56,587 nt of DNA, from positions 1 through 56,587 of the forward strand of contig JAFAKB010000042.1 in assembly GCA_019235885.1 (NCBI GenBank). The letters run 5' to 3'. How positions within the stretch are numbered: the stretch's first letter is position 1; every line of letters begins with the position of its first letter. The notes below the pieces were generated by a model, which was given only the letters and a program-made list of their open reading frames with translations, was not told the DNA's origin and did not search any database. Shown here one piece after another: positions 10,332-18,397 of this stretch. This DNA is from Candidatus Eremiobacterota bacterium (GTDB taxonomy: Bacteria > Vulcanimicrobiota > Vulcanimicrobiia > Vulcanimicrobiales > Vulcanimicrobiaceae). The position numbers and the translations under genes are program-made.

Positions 10332-12455
10332 TCAGCTCGACAGCTGGCTCCAGAAGAACGCATACCGCTCCGCATCCGCCTCCACGCGCTGCTGCAGTGA
10401 GTTCCCGATGCCATGGCCCTGCCCACTCTTCTGCAATAAAAGGATCAGGTGCGGTGAGGACGAGTCGGCTTGCAGCAGGGCGATCATCTTGCGCGAGTTG
10501 TACGGGTCGACGCGCGGGTCGTTCTCGCCGGTCGTCATCAGGACCGCGGGATAGGCGACGCCTTTGCGGACGTTGTGGTACGGCGACTGCTTGAGCATCC
10601 AGGCGAACTGCGCGGGATCGGTCACCGTGCCGAACTCGGGCGTGTTGAACGCGCCGTTCGGCGTCAGCTCGACGCGCAGCAGATCGTAGATACCCACCGC
10701 GGAATCGACAGCGCGGTAGAGCTGCGGATCGCGCGTGAGCGCCAGGCCCATCAAGAACCCGCCCGCGCTGCCGCCGGCGATTCCGAGGTGCTTGGCGTCG
10801 CCGTAGCCGTTCGCGCCGAGCCACTTCGCGCACGCCGCAAGGTCGTCCGCACTGACGGTTTTCGTCGCGAGCCGCGCGGCTTGATGCCATTGCTCGCCGT
10901 ACTCCCCGCCACCGCGGATCATCGCCTCCGCCAGCGCGCCGCCGCGTTCGAGCCACGCCAACGCGGTCGGGTTGAAGCGCGGCCGCGTGATCGTGCCGTA
11001 CGCGCCGTACGCGCCGAGGATCGTCGGCGTGCGCGCGCCGCGCGCGTTCGGCCCGCTGACGATCTCGAGCGGAATCTTCACGCCGCCGTCGAGCGAGGCG
11101 ACGAGCACGCGCTGTACGCGCACGCGCGAGAAGTCGCCGGGTGACGTCGTGCCGATCGACGTCGGCACGAGCGCGTTGCGCGCCGGGTCGTAGCGGTACC
11201 ACCGCCGCGGCGCGGTGTAGCCTTCGTAACCGACGATCACTTCGCTCCCCGACGGATCGGACGCGAAGTCGTCGATCGTCGAGACCGGCGGAATCGGCAC
11301 GGTGCCGCGCGGCGTGCCGTCGGCGCCGAACGTGCGCATTCCCGAGTCGCCGCCGTCGACGTCGAGCGTTGCGAAGCCGCCGGGAATCGCGGCGAGGTCG
11401 TCGATCACCAGATCGCCGGCAGGCACCAGCGTCTTCGCCGTGTCGACCGTTTGTCCGGGACCGATCCCGAGCACCGCGCCGCGCGGCGTCTTTCCTTTTG
11501 CGATCACGGCGAGCACGTTGCCGACGAACGCGGCTTTCGCATCGGCGCTGTTGCCGATCCCCGCGGCCGGCGTCGCAACCTGCTCGAAGGCGCCGGCGCC
11601 GCGCCGGAGGTACACCGACGCCGCGACACCGTCGCCCTCTGCGACGATCGCGGCGAGCGCGCTGCCGTCGCGCGAGGCGAGCAGATGATACTCCGCTTTC
11701 GGTGAAAGGCCGCGTCCGAAGACGTACGCGTCGCTCGCCGGATCGCTGCCGAGCGCGTGGTGCACGAGCACGATGCCGTCCTTCGCGTACGTGCCGTCCG
11801 CGTTGCGCGGAAGCGCGGTGTGGGTGAAGCCTTTCTCGTTGCCGTCCCACGCCAGCGCGACGGGCGTCGTTCCGCCGCCGACGTGCGCGAGCGTGTCGGC
11901 GAGCGTCGTCCCCGAGCCGACCTCGATGACGTGCAGCGTCTCGTCCTCGCTGCCGCCTTGCTGGGTGGTGAACGCGACATAGGTGCCGTTCGGCGAAGGA
12001 TAGACCGAACCGATCGCCGGCGGCGTCCCGGTCGCCGAGGCGGCGGGATCGTAGAGCACGCGCTCCGGCGCACCTTCGCCGTCGCGCACGGCGAGCGCGG
12101 GCTGCGGCGCCGGCGGCGTGCGGCGCAGATAAAACCAGTGCCGCCCGGCAATCTGCAAGCCGCTGCGCGAAGGTGAGCCGTGCTCCAGCGCCTCGACCCG
12201 CGCGCGGATCAGCGCGTACGCCGGCTGGCCGTGGATGAAGCGCCGCGCGAGATCTGACTCGGCCTGCGCCCACGCGCGCGTCTTCGGATCGTTCGGATTC
12301 TCCAGCCCGCGATACGGATCGGCGACTTGCGTGCCGAAGTACGTGTCGGTCGCCGGACTCGGCGGCGCGGGCGGATAGACCAGCCGCGGTGGTGCGGCGG
12401 CGCCGAGCAGCAGCGCGGAGGCGAGCAGCGCGACGAGCGGGCGTTGGAACGGCAT
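10332..12455 (-). CDS. Prolyl oligopeptidase family serine peptidase (S9A), exported
   Basis: The 707-residue protein begins with a signal peptide (MPFQRPLVALLASALLLGAA) followed by the S9A opening PPSPATDTYFGTQVADPYRGLEN. A beta-propeller occupies about residues 70-430 and the alpha/beta hydrolase domain about 450-707. The nucleophile is Ser563 in AGGSAGG, with the acid in TTGENDPRVDP and the His in GQGHGIG. These enzymes cleave short peptides after proline, the propeller acting as a size filter. The start at 12455 was chosen for the signal peptide; longer frames upstream run into the divergent HD gene. Confidence 0.93.
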   Translation of the reverse strand: MPFQRPLVALLASALLLGAAAPPRLVYPPAPPSPATDTYFGTQVADPYRGLENPNDPKTRAWAQAESDLARRFIHGQPAYALIRARVEALEHGSPSRSGLQIAGRHWFYLRRTPPAPQPALAVRDGEGAPERVLYDPAASATGTPPAIGSVYPSPNGTYVAFTTQQGGSEDETLHVIEVGSGTTLADTLAHVGGGTTPVALAWDGNEKGFTHTALPRNADGTYAKDGIVLVHHALGSDPASDAYVFGRGLSPKAEYHLLASRDGSALAAIVAEGDGVAASVYLRRGAGAFEQVATPAAGIGNSADAKAAFVGNVLAVIAKGKTPRGAVLGIGPGQTVDTAKTLVPAGDLVIDDLAAIPGGFATLDVDGGDSGMRTFGADGTPRGTVPIPPVSTIDDFASDPSGSEVIVGYEGYTAPRRWYRYDPARNALVPTSIGTTSPGDFSRVRVQRVLVASLDGGVKIPLEIVSGPNARGARTPTILGAYGAYGTITRPRFNPTALAWLERGGALAEAMIRGGGEYGEQWHQAARLATKTVSADDLAACAKWLGANGYGDAKHLGIAGGSAGGFLMGLALTRDPQLYRAVDSAVGIYDLLRVELTPNGAFNTPEFGTVTDPAQFAWMLKQSPYHNVRKGVAYPAVLMTTGENDPRVDPYNSRKMIALLQADSSSPHLILLLQKSGQGHGIGNSLQQRVEADAERYAFFWSQLSS

Positions 12456-13751
12456 CGTCCCAGGCTTCGCGCGGCGGCGTTCGAATACCGCCGCATCGAC
12501 GTACTCAAATCGTCCGAGAACGCGCTCAAGGCGAAGCGCATCTACGACCCGATCCACCGCTTCATCGAGCTCGACGCGGGCGAGGTCGCGCTGCTCGCTT
12601 CGCCCGCGGTGCAGCGCCTGCGCCGGCTGCGGCAGCTGGGTCTCGCGTATCTGGCGTTCCCGTCGGCGGAGCACTCGCGCTTCTCGCACGCGCTCGGCGC
12701 GCTGGCGAGCGGCACGCGCGCGTTCGACGCGCTGCGCACGCACTCACCCGAAGCCTTCGCATCGGAAAGCGAGCTGCGCGCGAAGCGCAAGCTGCTGCGT
12801 GCCGCCCTCTTGCTGCACGACCTCGGACACGGCCCGTTCTCGCACGCCTGCGAAGCGGTCCTCGGCGTGCGCCACGAGCAGCGCACGCACGCGATCTTGG
12901 CGCTGCCCGAGCTGCGCGAGGCGCTCGCGCGCGTCGACGCCGATCCCACCGACGTGCTGGGCTTGATCACGGGCGCGCCCGACGCGGATCCCGTTCTGCG
13001 CGAGCTGGTCAGCGGCCCGAACCTGGACGCCGACCGGATGGACTATCTCTTGCGCGACGCGTACTTCACCGGCGTCGCCGGCGGAACGTACGACGCCGAG
13101 CAGCTGATCGAGTCGCTGCGGGTGATCGAGGTCGACGGCAGCGCGCAGCTCGGCGTCGACGGGCGCGGCGTCGTCGCGCTGGAGTCCTTCGTGCTGGCGC
13201 GCTACATGATGTTCGCGACCGTGTACTTCCACCACACGACGCGCGCGTTCGAGCGCGTGCTGAACGACGTGCTGCGCGCGCTGTGGCCGAACCCGCGCGC
13301 GCTCGACGAGGTGGAGGAGTTCCTCGCCTGGGACGACTTTCGCGTGCTCGACGACATCCGCGAGATGGACGGCGAAGGCGTGCGCGCCCTCCGCGAGCGC
13401 CGCACGGTGTACGGCCTCGCCGCGGAGTTCAACGCCGAGCACGACCTGCAGACGTTCGAGCTGTGCGAGCACGCGCTGCGCGCGCGCTGGGGCGACGCCG
13501 TGTGGAGCGACTCGCAAGAGCAGATGATGCACCGTCTGCCGCTCGGCACCGCAGGCACCGCGCCGACGGTTCGCGTGCGCTTGATGGGCCGCGTCGTAGA
13601 CGCGCGCGAGGCGTCGGACTTGATCGCGAAGCTGTCGGGGAAATCGTACTGGCGCAAGCTCTTCGTGCGCACCGACGTCGCCTCGGTCGACGAGGCGCGC
13701 GCAATCTGCGCGGAGATCATCGCCACCGGCGGCCAGCCGCGGCTCCTGTAG
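12444..13751 (+). CDS. HD-domain phosphohydrolase (SAMHD1/YdhJ-like)
   Basis: The HD superfamily signature is clear: KRIYDPIHRFIELD, PAVQRLRRLRQLG, FSHALGA, then LLHDLGHGPFSHACE with the metal-binding HD pair, and LDADRMDYLLRDAYFTG. The family includes deoxynucleotide triphosphohydrolases and related nucleotide phosphatases with two metal ions; the substrate here is unknown. Strong similarity begins near base 12530. No ATG or GTG lies close upstream, so I use the TTG at 12444, which overlaps the 5' end of the divergent prolyl oligopeptidase gene by 12 nt. The next ATG (12327) would overlap it by 129 nt. The start is therefore uncertain. Confidence 0.88.
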   Translation: MERHRPRLRAAAFEYRRIDVLKSSENALKAKRIYDPIHRFIELDAGEVALLASPAVQRLRRLRQLGLAYLAFPSAEHSRFSHALGALASGTRAFDALRTHSPEAFASESELRAKRKLLRAALLLHDLGHGPFSHACEAVLGVRHEQRTHAILALPELREALARVDADPTDVLGLITGAPDADPVLRELVSGPNLDADRMDYLLRDAYFTGVAGGTYDAEQLIESLRVIEVDGSAQLGVDGRGVVALESFVLARYMMFATVYFHHTTRAFERVLNDVLRALWPNPRALDEVEEFLAWDDFRVLDDIREMDGEGVRALRERRTVYGLAAEFNAEHDLQTFELCEHALRARWGDAVWSDSQEQMMHRLPLGTAGTAPTVRVRLMGRVVDAREASDLIAKLSGKSYWRKLFVRTDVASVDEARAICAEIIATGGQPRLL

Positions 13752-13775
13752 CCCCGGCGGCAAGCGCCGTACGAG

Positions 13776-14012
13776 CTATGCCATCCCGCGCTCGGGCGTG
13801 CCGCGTGAGCCGCGGTTCGCCGCGCATAGGTCGTGCGCGCACTCGCAGCCGGCGGCGAGCGACGCCTTCCCGCGCTCGACGTCCGCGAGCTCAACCGTAT
13901 TCACGGAGCACCACTCCGCGCAGGGCCCCGCGCTCACCAAGTCGTTGCAGCCGCACGCCGCATTGATGCACTGATGGGCGGGTGCAGGCGGCGGATCGAT
14001 CGACGCACTCAT
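13776..14012 (-). CDS. Small Cys-rich metallothionein-like protein
   Basis: The 78-residue protein has eight Cys at positions 15, 20, 22, 31, 35, 56, 58 and 63, plus His13 and His60, arranged as CxxxxCxC, CxxxC and CxCxHxxC. This spacing resembles bacterial metallothioneins of the SmtA/BmtA type (PF02069) and related small zinc-binding proteins, which sequester Zn or Cd in the cytoplasm. There is no signal peptide. The last 15 residues are not Cys-bearing. Its 3' end faces the HD gene. The assignment rests on Cys spacing only, and a small zinc-ribbon protein of other function is possible. Confidence 0.68.
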   Translation of the reverse strand: MSASIDPPPAPAHQCINAACGCNDLVSAGPCAEWCSVNTVELADVERGKASLAAGCECAHDLCAANRGSRGTPERGMA

Positions 14013-14118
14013 GCAAACCCTTGTACCCGCCGGGCCCCCGCGCCGCTACCCGGTGCGGCGAGCTCTTAAACTTGCAGGCTCCACGAAATTGTGCACGCTG
14101 TCCACCGTGATGTGCGGA

Positions 14119-15399
14119 TCAGCGTGCAAGCGGGAGGAGGGCGCCGTAAGTGCGCTCGCCGTTCAGCTCGGCGAAGATCCCGTCCAGCGGGAGCAGGACC
14201 GTCCAGGGCTCGTTCGCTTCGACCGCCGCGCGCAGCTCGCCGAGCGCTTCGGTCTTCTCGCCCAGTCCCATTCGCGCGTAGGCGCGCAAGTAATGCGGCG
14301 GGCGCCGCGCGTGGCGTGAGGCGTCCAAGAAGCGGCGCGCCGGCGTGGGGTCGCCGGACCGGCCGGCGGCGTACGCGGTCAGCGCGGTGTAAGAGTCGCG
14401 CGATTCGACGGCGCGCAGCACGTGGAGGTGGTCCAGCGCTTCGGCGTAGCGGTGCGTGGCGGCCAGCAGCCGCGCCAGCTCGTAGCGGGCGAACGAAAAC
14501 TCCGGATCGAGGTCGAGCACTTCGGTCAGATGCCGCAGTCCCTGCTCGTGCGCGCCCTGCAGGTGGGTCGCGATCCCGAGCGTGGTCTGCAGCTCCAGCG
14601 CGTCGGGCGCGTGGCCCAGCGCGGCGCGCAGGTGGTCGAACGCGGCCGGAAAGTCGTCGTTGATCATCGCGTGCCAGGCGGCGAAGTGGTGCGCCGTGCT
14701 GTACGTCGGGTCGATCGAGAGCGCCAGGTCGAACGACTCCTTCGCGCGCCGCAGGTCCTTGCGCCCGAACATGTGCAGGTCGGCGAGCGTCGCATGCAGC
14801 TCCGGCAAGGTCGGGTCGATCCCGAGCCCCGACTCGACCGCGGTCTGCGCGTCGTGGAACGCCTCGAGCGGATCGCGGATGAGGTACTCGCCCATCAGCA
14901 GGTGCACGTCGGCGACGCCGGCGTACGCGCGGGCGAACGTCGGGTCGATCTCGAGCGCGCGCTCGAAGTAGCGGGCCGCGCGCTGCAACGCGGCGGTCGT
15001 GCGGTGCTTCCACAGATAGCGGCCGCGCGCGACCAGCGCCAGCACGTCGAGGTTCTCCGAGGCGCGCTTGGGCGGGGTCGTGCGCGTCACGGCGTCGATC
15101 TCGGCGGCCACCGCGGCGACCGCGGCGGCGCGGTAGCGGAAGAACGAGCGCTCCGAGAGATGGGTCTCGTCGGCGACGATCTGCGAGCTCTCGCCGTCGA
15201 CGTCCACGCGCCGCACGATCGTCCAGTAGACCGACGGGTAGTCGCGCAGCGCGCGCTCCGCCAGCGTAAGGACGGCATCGCGAACCGAGGCCGCGCCGGT
15301 GAGCCGGCACAGCGTCATCGCCAGCTCGTCGTCCTGAATCGCGCCCGGCGTCCGAAGCTTTCGCAGCAGTTGGCGGACCCGTCGATACCCCCACTCCAT
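14119..15399 (-). CDS. TPR-repeat protein, probable regulator
   Basis: The 426-residue cytoplasmic protein carries an N-terminal domain (1-115) with a short helix-turn-helix-like segment (ETHLSERSFFRYRAAAVAAVAAEI), then seven or more tetratricopeptide repeats (for example AARYFERALEIDPTFARAYAGVADVHLLMG and LRHLTEVLDLDPEFSFARYELARLL). The layout, an N-terminal effector or DNA-binding region with TPRs, resembles signal-integrating regulators. DNA binding is inferred and not certain. AGGAGG 8 nt before the ATG fixes the start. Nothing else is seen in the 212-nt gap to msrA apart from a hairpin. Confidence 0.78.
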   Translation of the reverse strand: MEWGYRRVRQLLRKLRTPGAIQDDELAMTLCRLTGAASVRDAVLTLAERALRDYPSVYWTIVRRVDVDGESSQIVADETHLSERSFFRYRAAAVAAVAAEIDAVTRTTPPKRASENLDVLALVARGRYLWKHRTTAALQRAARYFERALEIDPTFARAYAGVADVHLLMGEYLIRDPLEAFHDAQTAVESGLGIDPTLPELHATLADLHMFGRKDLRRAKESFDLALSIDPTYSTAHHFAAWHAMINDDFPAAFDHLRAALGHAPDALELQTTLGIATHLQGAHEQGLRHLTEVLDLDPEFSFARYELARLLAATHRYAEALDHLHVLRAVESRDSYTALTAYAAGRSGDPTPARRFLDASRHARRPPHYLRAYARMGLGEKTEALGELRAAVEANEPWTVLLPLDGIFAELNGERTYGALLPLAR

Positions 15400-15574
15400 G
15401 CCGAAACCTCCTAGTTTGTTAGTAGCACATACGGCTCGACTATGGAACTAGTTTCACCTGGCGCTTTCCCGGCACCAAAGCGGCACTTTCGGAAAGCTTG
15501 CCCCGGCTAGCGAGCAAACCGTGGACGGCCCGCGCTCAACGCGAGCGTGCCACGCAGATGTGAAATAACCGTGT

Positions 15575-15598
15575 GGAGCGCCGTGGGGATGGCGCTCC
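15575..15598 (-). terminator. Possible terminator of msrA
   Basis: An 8-bp perfect stem, GGAGCGCC with GGCGCTCC, encloses an 8-nt loop 14 nt beyond the msrA stop. The run after it on the minus strand (ACACGGTTATTTC) is only partly T-rich, so efficiency is doubtful. Confidence 0.45.
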
Positions 15599-15611
15599 GG
15601 CCGGGGTCCGG

Positions 15612-16247
15612 CTAGGCGTGGGCCTTCAGCAGCCCGGGGTACTTCTCGCGCAGCGTCTTCAGCTTCGGCAGGTCGTTGTAAACGACGTACGGATAGTCGG
15701 GGTTCCTCGCGACGAAGTGCTGGTGGTACGCTTCGGCCGGATAGAACGCGCGCAGCGGGACGAGCTTGGTGACGATCGGCGCGTTGAACGCGTGCGCCGC
15801 GGTCAGCTCGCGGATCTCCGCTTCGGCGACGCGCTTCTGCTCCGGGCCGGCGTAGAAGATCGCCGAGCGGTACTGCGTCCCGTGGTCGGGGCCTTGGTAG
15901 TCGAGCTCCGTCGGGTCGTGCGCGACGGTGAAGTACACCTGCAGCAGCTGCTTGTACGAGACGACGGCCGGGTCGTAGGTGATCTCGACCGACTCGGCGT
16001 GCCCGGTCGTGCCCGTACTGACCATGTCGTAGTGCGCGGTGGCGCTCGCGCCGCCGGAGAAGCCGGAGACGACGTTCGTGACGCCGCGCAGCTCGTCGAA
16101 GACGGCCTCCATCCCCCAGAAGCAGCCGCCGGCGAGGACGGCCTTCTCGGTGCGGGGCGCGGCCGCGGCGGGAACGCCGGCCAGGGCGCTCAGGAGCCCC
16201 GCGAGCGCGAGCGCGGCGGCGGTGCGGAGTGCGGTCAGGTGCGTCAC
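15612..16247 (-). CDS. msrA: Peptide methionine sulfoxide reductase A, exported
   Basis: It reduces the S-epimer of methionine sulfoxide in damaged proteins. The catalytic motif GGCFWGMEAVFDELRGV is intact, with the reactive Cys, followed by the substrate-pocket segments GHAESVEITYDP and DPTELDYQGPDHGTQYRSAIF. A hydrophobic leader (THLTALRTAAALALAGLLSAL ... AAAA, quoted in part) indicates export, so this copy serves the envelope or periplasm. I use the GTG at 16247 because it puts the leader at the very N-terminus; an ATG 13 codons upstream is the alternative. No msrB is adjacent. A recycling Cys near the C-terminus is not obvious. Confidence 0.95.
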   Translation of the reverse strand: MTHLTALRTAAALALAGLLSALAGVPAAAAPRTEKAVLAGGCFWGMEAVFDELRGVTNVVSGFSGGASATAHYDMVSTGTTGHAESVEITYDPAVVSYKQLLQVYFTVAHDPTELDYQGPDHGTQYRSAIFYAGPEQKRVAEAEIRELTAAHAFNAPIVTKLVPLRAFYPAEAYHQHFVARNPDYPYVVYNDLPKLKTLREKYPGLLKAHA

Positions 16248-16307
16248 GATCCCATCGTAGCACCGCGGGGTTCGCGCGTGCTGCAAGCGCGCTTACAGGG
16301 CGGGCGG

Positions 16308-16337
16308 TTGACGGGAGCCGTCCGGCCGTGGTAAGAC
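16308..16337 (+). promoter_or_regulatory. Possible promoter of the aromatic leader/pheA-aroF transcript
   Basis: TTGACG and TAAGAC are separated by 18 nt, placing the transcription start close to the leader-peptide ATG at 16346. The -35 is good, the -10 weak (3 of 6). If it is used, the leader peptide would be translated almost leaderless, which fits the lack of a Shine-Dalgarno before it. Confidence 0.35.
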
Positions 16338-16345
16338 CGTCGCAC

Positions 16346-16411
16346 ATGACCCGTGCGACCTGGTCCTACCGGTATTTCTCCTACGCCTCGCGGAGCGCGC
16401 CGGCGCGGTAG
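16346..16411 (+). CDS. Aromatic-rich attenuation leader peptide
   Basis: This 21-codon reading frame contains the run TWSYRYFSY, in which five of eight successive codons from 16361 encode Trp, Tyr, Tyr, Phe and Tyr. That density matches classical leader peptides of aromatic biosynthesis operons, whose translation rate reports charged tRNA levels. Its TAG stop (16409-16411) lies inside a predicted RNA stem, 37 nt before an intrinsic terminator and 86 nt before the DAHP synthase fusion gene. No Shine-Dalgarno is visible. The peptide itself is presumably not functional. Confidence 0.75.
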   Translation: MTRATWSYRYFSYASRSAPAR

Positions 16412-16478
16412 GCCTTTGCCGTAACGAGTCCGAGCGGACCGAAACTGCAAGAGCCCCTCGCCGAGCGAGGGGCTCTTT
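16365..16478 (+). promoter_or_regulatory. Transcription attenuator with mutually exclusive stems
   Basis: Four segments can be laid out by eye. Segment 1 (16365-16371, CCTACCG) lies within the aromatic codons and pairs perfectly with segment 2 (16406-16412, CGGTAGG). Segment 2 extended (16411-16419, GGCCTTTGC) can instead pair with segment 3 (16447-16455, GCAAGAGCC) with one mismatch and one G-U pair. Segments 3 and 4 (16449-16460 and 16466-16477) form a perfect 12-bp stem with loop CCGAG, then TTTATCTT, an intrinsic terminator. Stalling at the aromatic codons would mask segment 1, free segment 2 to hold segment 3, and allow read-through. The 3:4 terminator is certain; the alternative pairing is inferred. 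Confidence 0.72.
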
Positions 16479-16497
16479 ATCTTCTCGGGAGTGCATC

Positions 16498-18288
16498 ATG
16501 ATCAGCGTCCAGCCCGCGAACGGCGAGCAGCCCCCCATCCTGACCCTGACCGCGGCCTTCGAAGGGATCGAAGGCTCGTACTCGCACGCCGTGCTGAACG
16601 CGTACGCCGAGCGGCGCAGCGTCGTGTTCGCGCCGATGGGCTGCTCCTCGTACCGCAGCGTCGCGCACGCCGTCCTCTCGGGCCGTGCCGACCTCGGCCT
16701 GCTGCCGGTCGACAACGCGATCGCCGGCACGATTCGCGAAGGCTACGACGTCCTTGCCGAGTACGAGCTCGATCTTCTGGCGGAGATCACCTGGCGCATG
16801 GAGCACAAGCTGCTCGGCGTCCCGGGCGCGACGCTCGACGGCTTGCGCGTGATCGACTCGCATCCGGTCGTGCTCGCCGAGTGCGGGCGCTTCCTCGGGA
16901 CGCTCCCCGACGTGCGGCGCGTCCCTGTTCCCGACACCGGCGTCGCCGCGCGCGACGTCGCGGCGGCGCAGGATCTCACCCGCGGCGCGATCGCTTCGTC
17001 CGAAGCGGCACGGCGCTACGGCTTGATCGAGCTCGCCGACACGATCGCCGACCACCCCGACAACTTCACCCGCTTCGTGCTCTTCCGCGCGCGCAACGCG
17101 CGCGGTCCGGCGGCGGACTTCGAGCCGGCGGAAGACTTCGCCAACCGCAAGACCTCGCTCGTGTTCTCGGTCGCCGACGCGCCGGGGGCGCTCGGGCACT
17201 GTCTTTCGATCCTCGGCGCGAACGGGCTGAACGTGTCGAAGCTGGACTCGAAGACGCGGCTCGGAACGAGCGGTCAGTCCTCGTTCTACGCCGATGTCGA
17301 CGGCGACGTGCGCGAAGAGCGCTTCGCCGGCGCGCTGCGCGCGCTGCGCGAGGTGACCGTCGCGTTGCACGTGATCGGGAGCTACGACGCTGCGAGCGCG
17401 CCGCCGCGCGAGCGGCGCGCGCCGGCGATCGTGATCGACGAGACGCCCCCGGTCGTGCCGAAGCCGGGCGCGGTGAAGCATCCGAAGGCGCAGCGCCAAG
17501 ACGAGAACGTGCGCTCGCGGGTGATGGTCGGCGACGTCGCGGTCGGCGACGGCCACTTCGTGGTGATCGGCGGACCGTGCAGCGTCGAGTCGCGCGACCA
17601 GATTCTCGCCACGGCGCAAGCGGTTGCGGCGGCCGGCGGCGCGATGCTGCGCGGCGGCGCGTTCAAGCCGCGCACCTCGCCGTACGCGTTTCAAGGGCTG
17701 CGCTGGGAAGGCGTCTCGCTGCTCGCGGAAGCCAGCCGCGCAACGGGCTTGCCGACCGTCAGCGAGGTGATGAGCATCGAGCAGGTCGAGCGGATGGCGG
17801 CCTCGGTCGACGTGCTGCAGATCGGGGCGCGCAACATGCAGAACTTCGACCTGCTCAAAGCCGTCGGCAAGACGGATCGCCCGATCTTGCTCAAGCGCGG
17901 GATGTCGGCGACGATCGACGAGCTGCTCTCGTCGGCGGAGTACATTCTGAGCGAAGGCAATCCCAACGTCATCTTGTGCGAGCGCGGGATTCGCACGTTC
18001 GAGACCTCGACGCGCAACACGCTCGACCTCTCGGCGGTCCCGGTGCTGCGCGAGCGGACGCATCTCCCGGTGATCGTCGACCCTTCGCACGGCGTCGGCG
18101 TGCGGCGCTGGATCCGCCCGCTGTGCCGTGCCGCGAAGGCCGTCGGCGCGCACGGCCTGCTCCTGGAAGTCCACCCGAACCCGGCCGAAGCGATGTGCGA
18201 CGCCGACCAGGCGCTCACGTTCCGAGACTTCGCCAGCATCATGGCGGAGCTGGCGAGCCTGCCGTCGTTCGCGGAGATCCACGCCTAG
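16498..18288 (+). CDS. Prephenate dehydratase-ACT domain fused to DAHP synthase
   Basis: One 596-residue protein joins the first enzyme of the shikimate pathway to a late phenylalanine step. Residues ~15-200 are a prephenate dehydratase ([20 protein letters not shown], and the catalytic NFTRF). Residues ~218-300 are an ACT domain ([18 protein letters not shown] ... LDSKTR). After a linker, residues ~350-590 are a type I-beta DAHP synthase ([44 protein letters not shown]). Phenylalanine binding to the ACT domain could therefore restrain both ends of the pathway. DAHP synthases of this type usually carry a ferredoxin-like or chorismate mutase domain instead. The attenuator upstream adds transcriptional control. 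Confidence 0.95.
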   Translation: MISVQPANGEQPPILTLTAAFEGIEGSYSHAVLNAYAERRSVVFAPMGCSSYRSVAHAVLSGRADLGLLPVDNAIAGTIREGYDVLAEYELDLLAEITWRMEHKLLGVPGATLDGLRVIDSHPVVLAECGRFLGTLPDVRRVPVPDTGVAARDVAAAQDLTRGAIASSEAARRYGLIELADTIADHPDNFTRFVLFRARNARGPAADFEPAEDFANRKTSLVFSVADAPGALGHCLSILGANGLNVSKLDSKTRLGTSGQSSFYADVDGDVREERFAGALRALREVTVALHVIGSYDAASAPPRERRAPAIVIDETPPVVPKPGAVKHPKAQRQDENVRSRVMVGDVAVGDGHFVVIGGPCSVESRDQILATAQAVAAAGGAMLRGGAFKPRTSPYAFQGLRWEGVSLLAEASRATGLPTVSEVMSIEQVERMAASVDVLQIGARNMQNFDLLKAVGKTDRPILLKRGMSATIDELLSSAEYILSEGNPNVILCERGIRTFETSTRNTLDLSAVPVLRERTHLPVIVDPSHGVGVRRWIRPLCRAAKAVGAHGLLLEVHPNPAEAMCDADQALTFRDFASIMAELASLPSFAEIHA

Positions 18289-18330
18289 CGAGCGGCCGAG
18301 CACGCGGTCTCAGCCTTCTCACAGGACTCT

Positions 18331-18386
18331 CATGGGGCGTTCTGCGTTTCTCGCAGTACGGCGCTTGACCGCGCCGCTTCCCCATG
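18331..18386 (+). promoter_or_regulatory. Compact three-way-junction element in a 5' UTR
   Basis: An outer 7-bp stem (CATGGGG 18331-18337 with CCCCATG 18380-18386) encloses two perfect hairpins: CTGCG-TTTCT-CGCAG (18342-18356) and CGGCGC-TTGACC-GCGCCG (18359-18376). Joining strands are 4, 2 and 3 nt. The outer stem ends on the first base of the Shine-Dalgarno GGAGGA (18386-18391) of the gene starting at 18398, so folding could govern ribosome access. The pairing is seen directly; the regulatory role is inference. Confidence 0.5.
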
Positions 18387-18397
18387 GAGGAGCAAGC

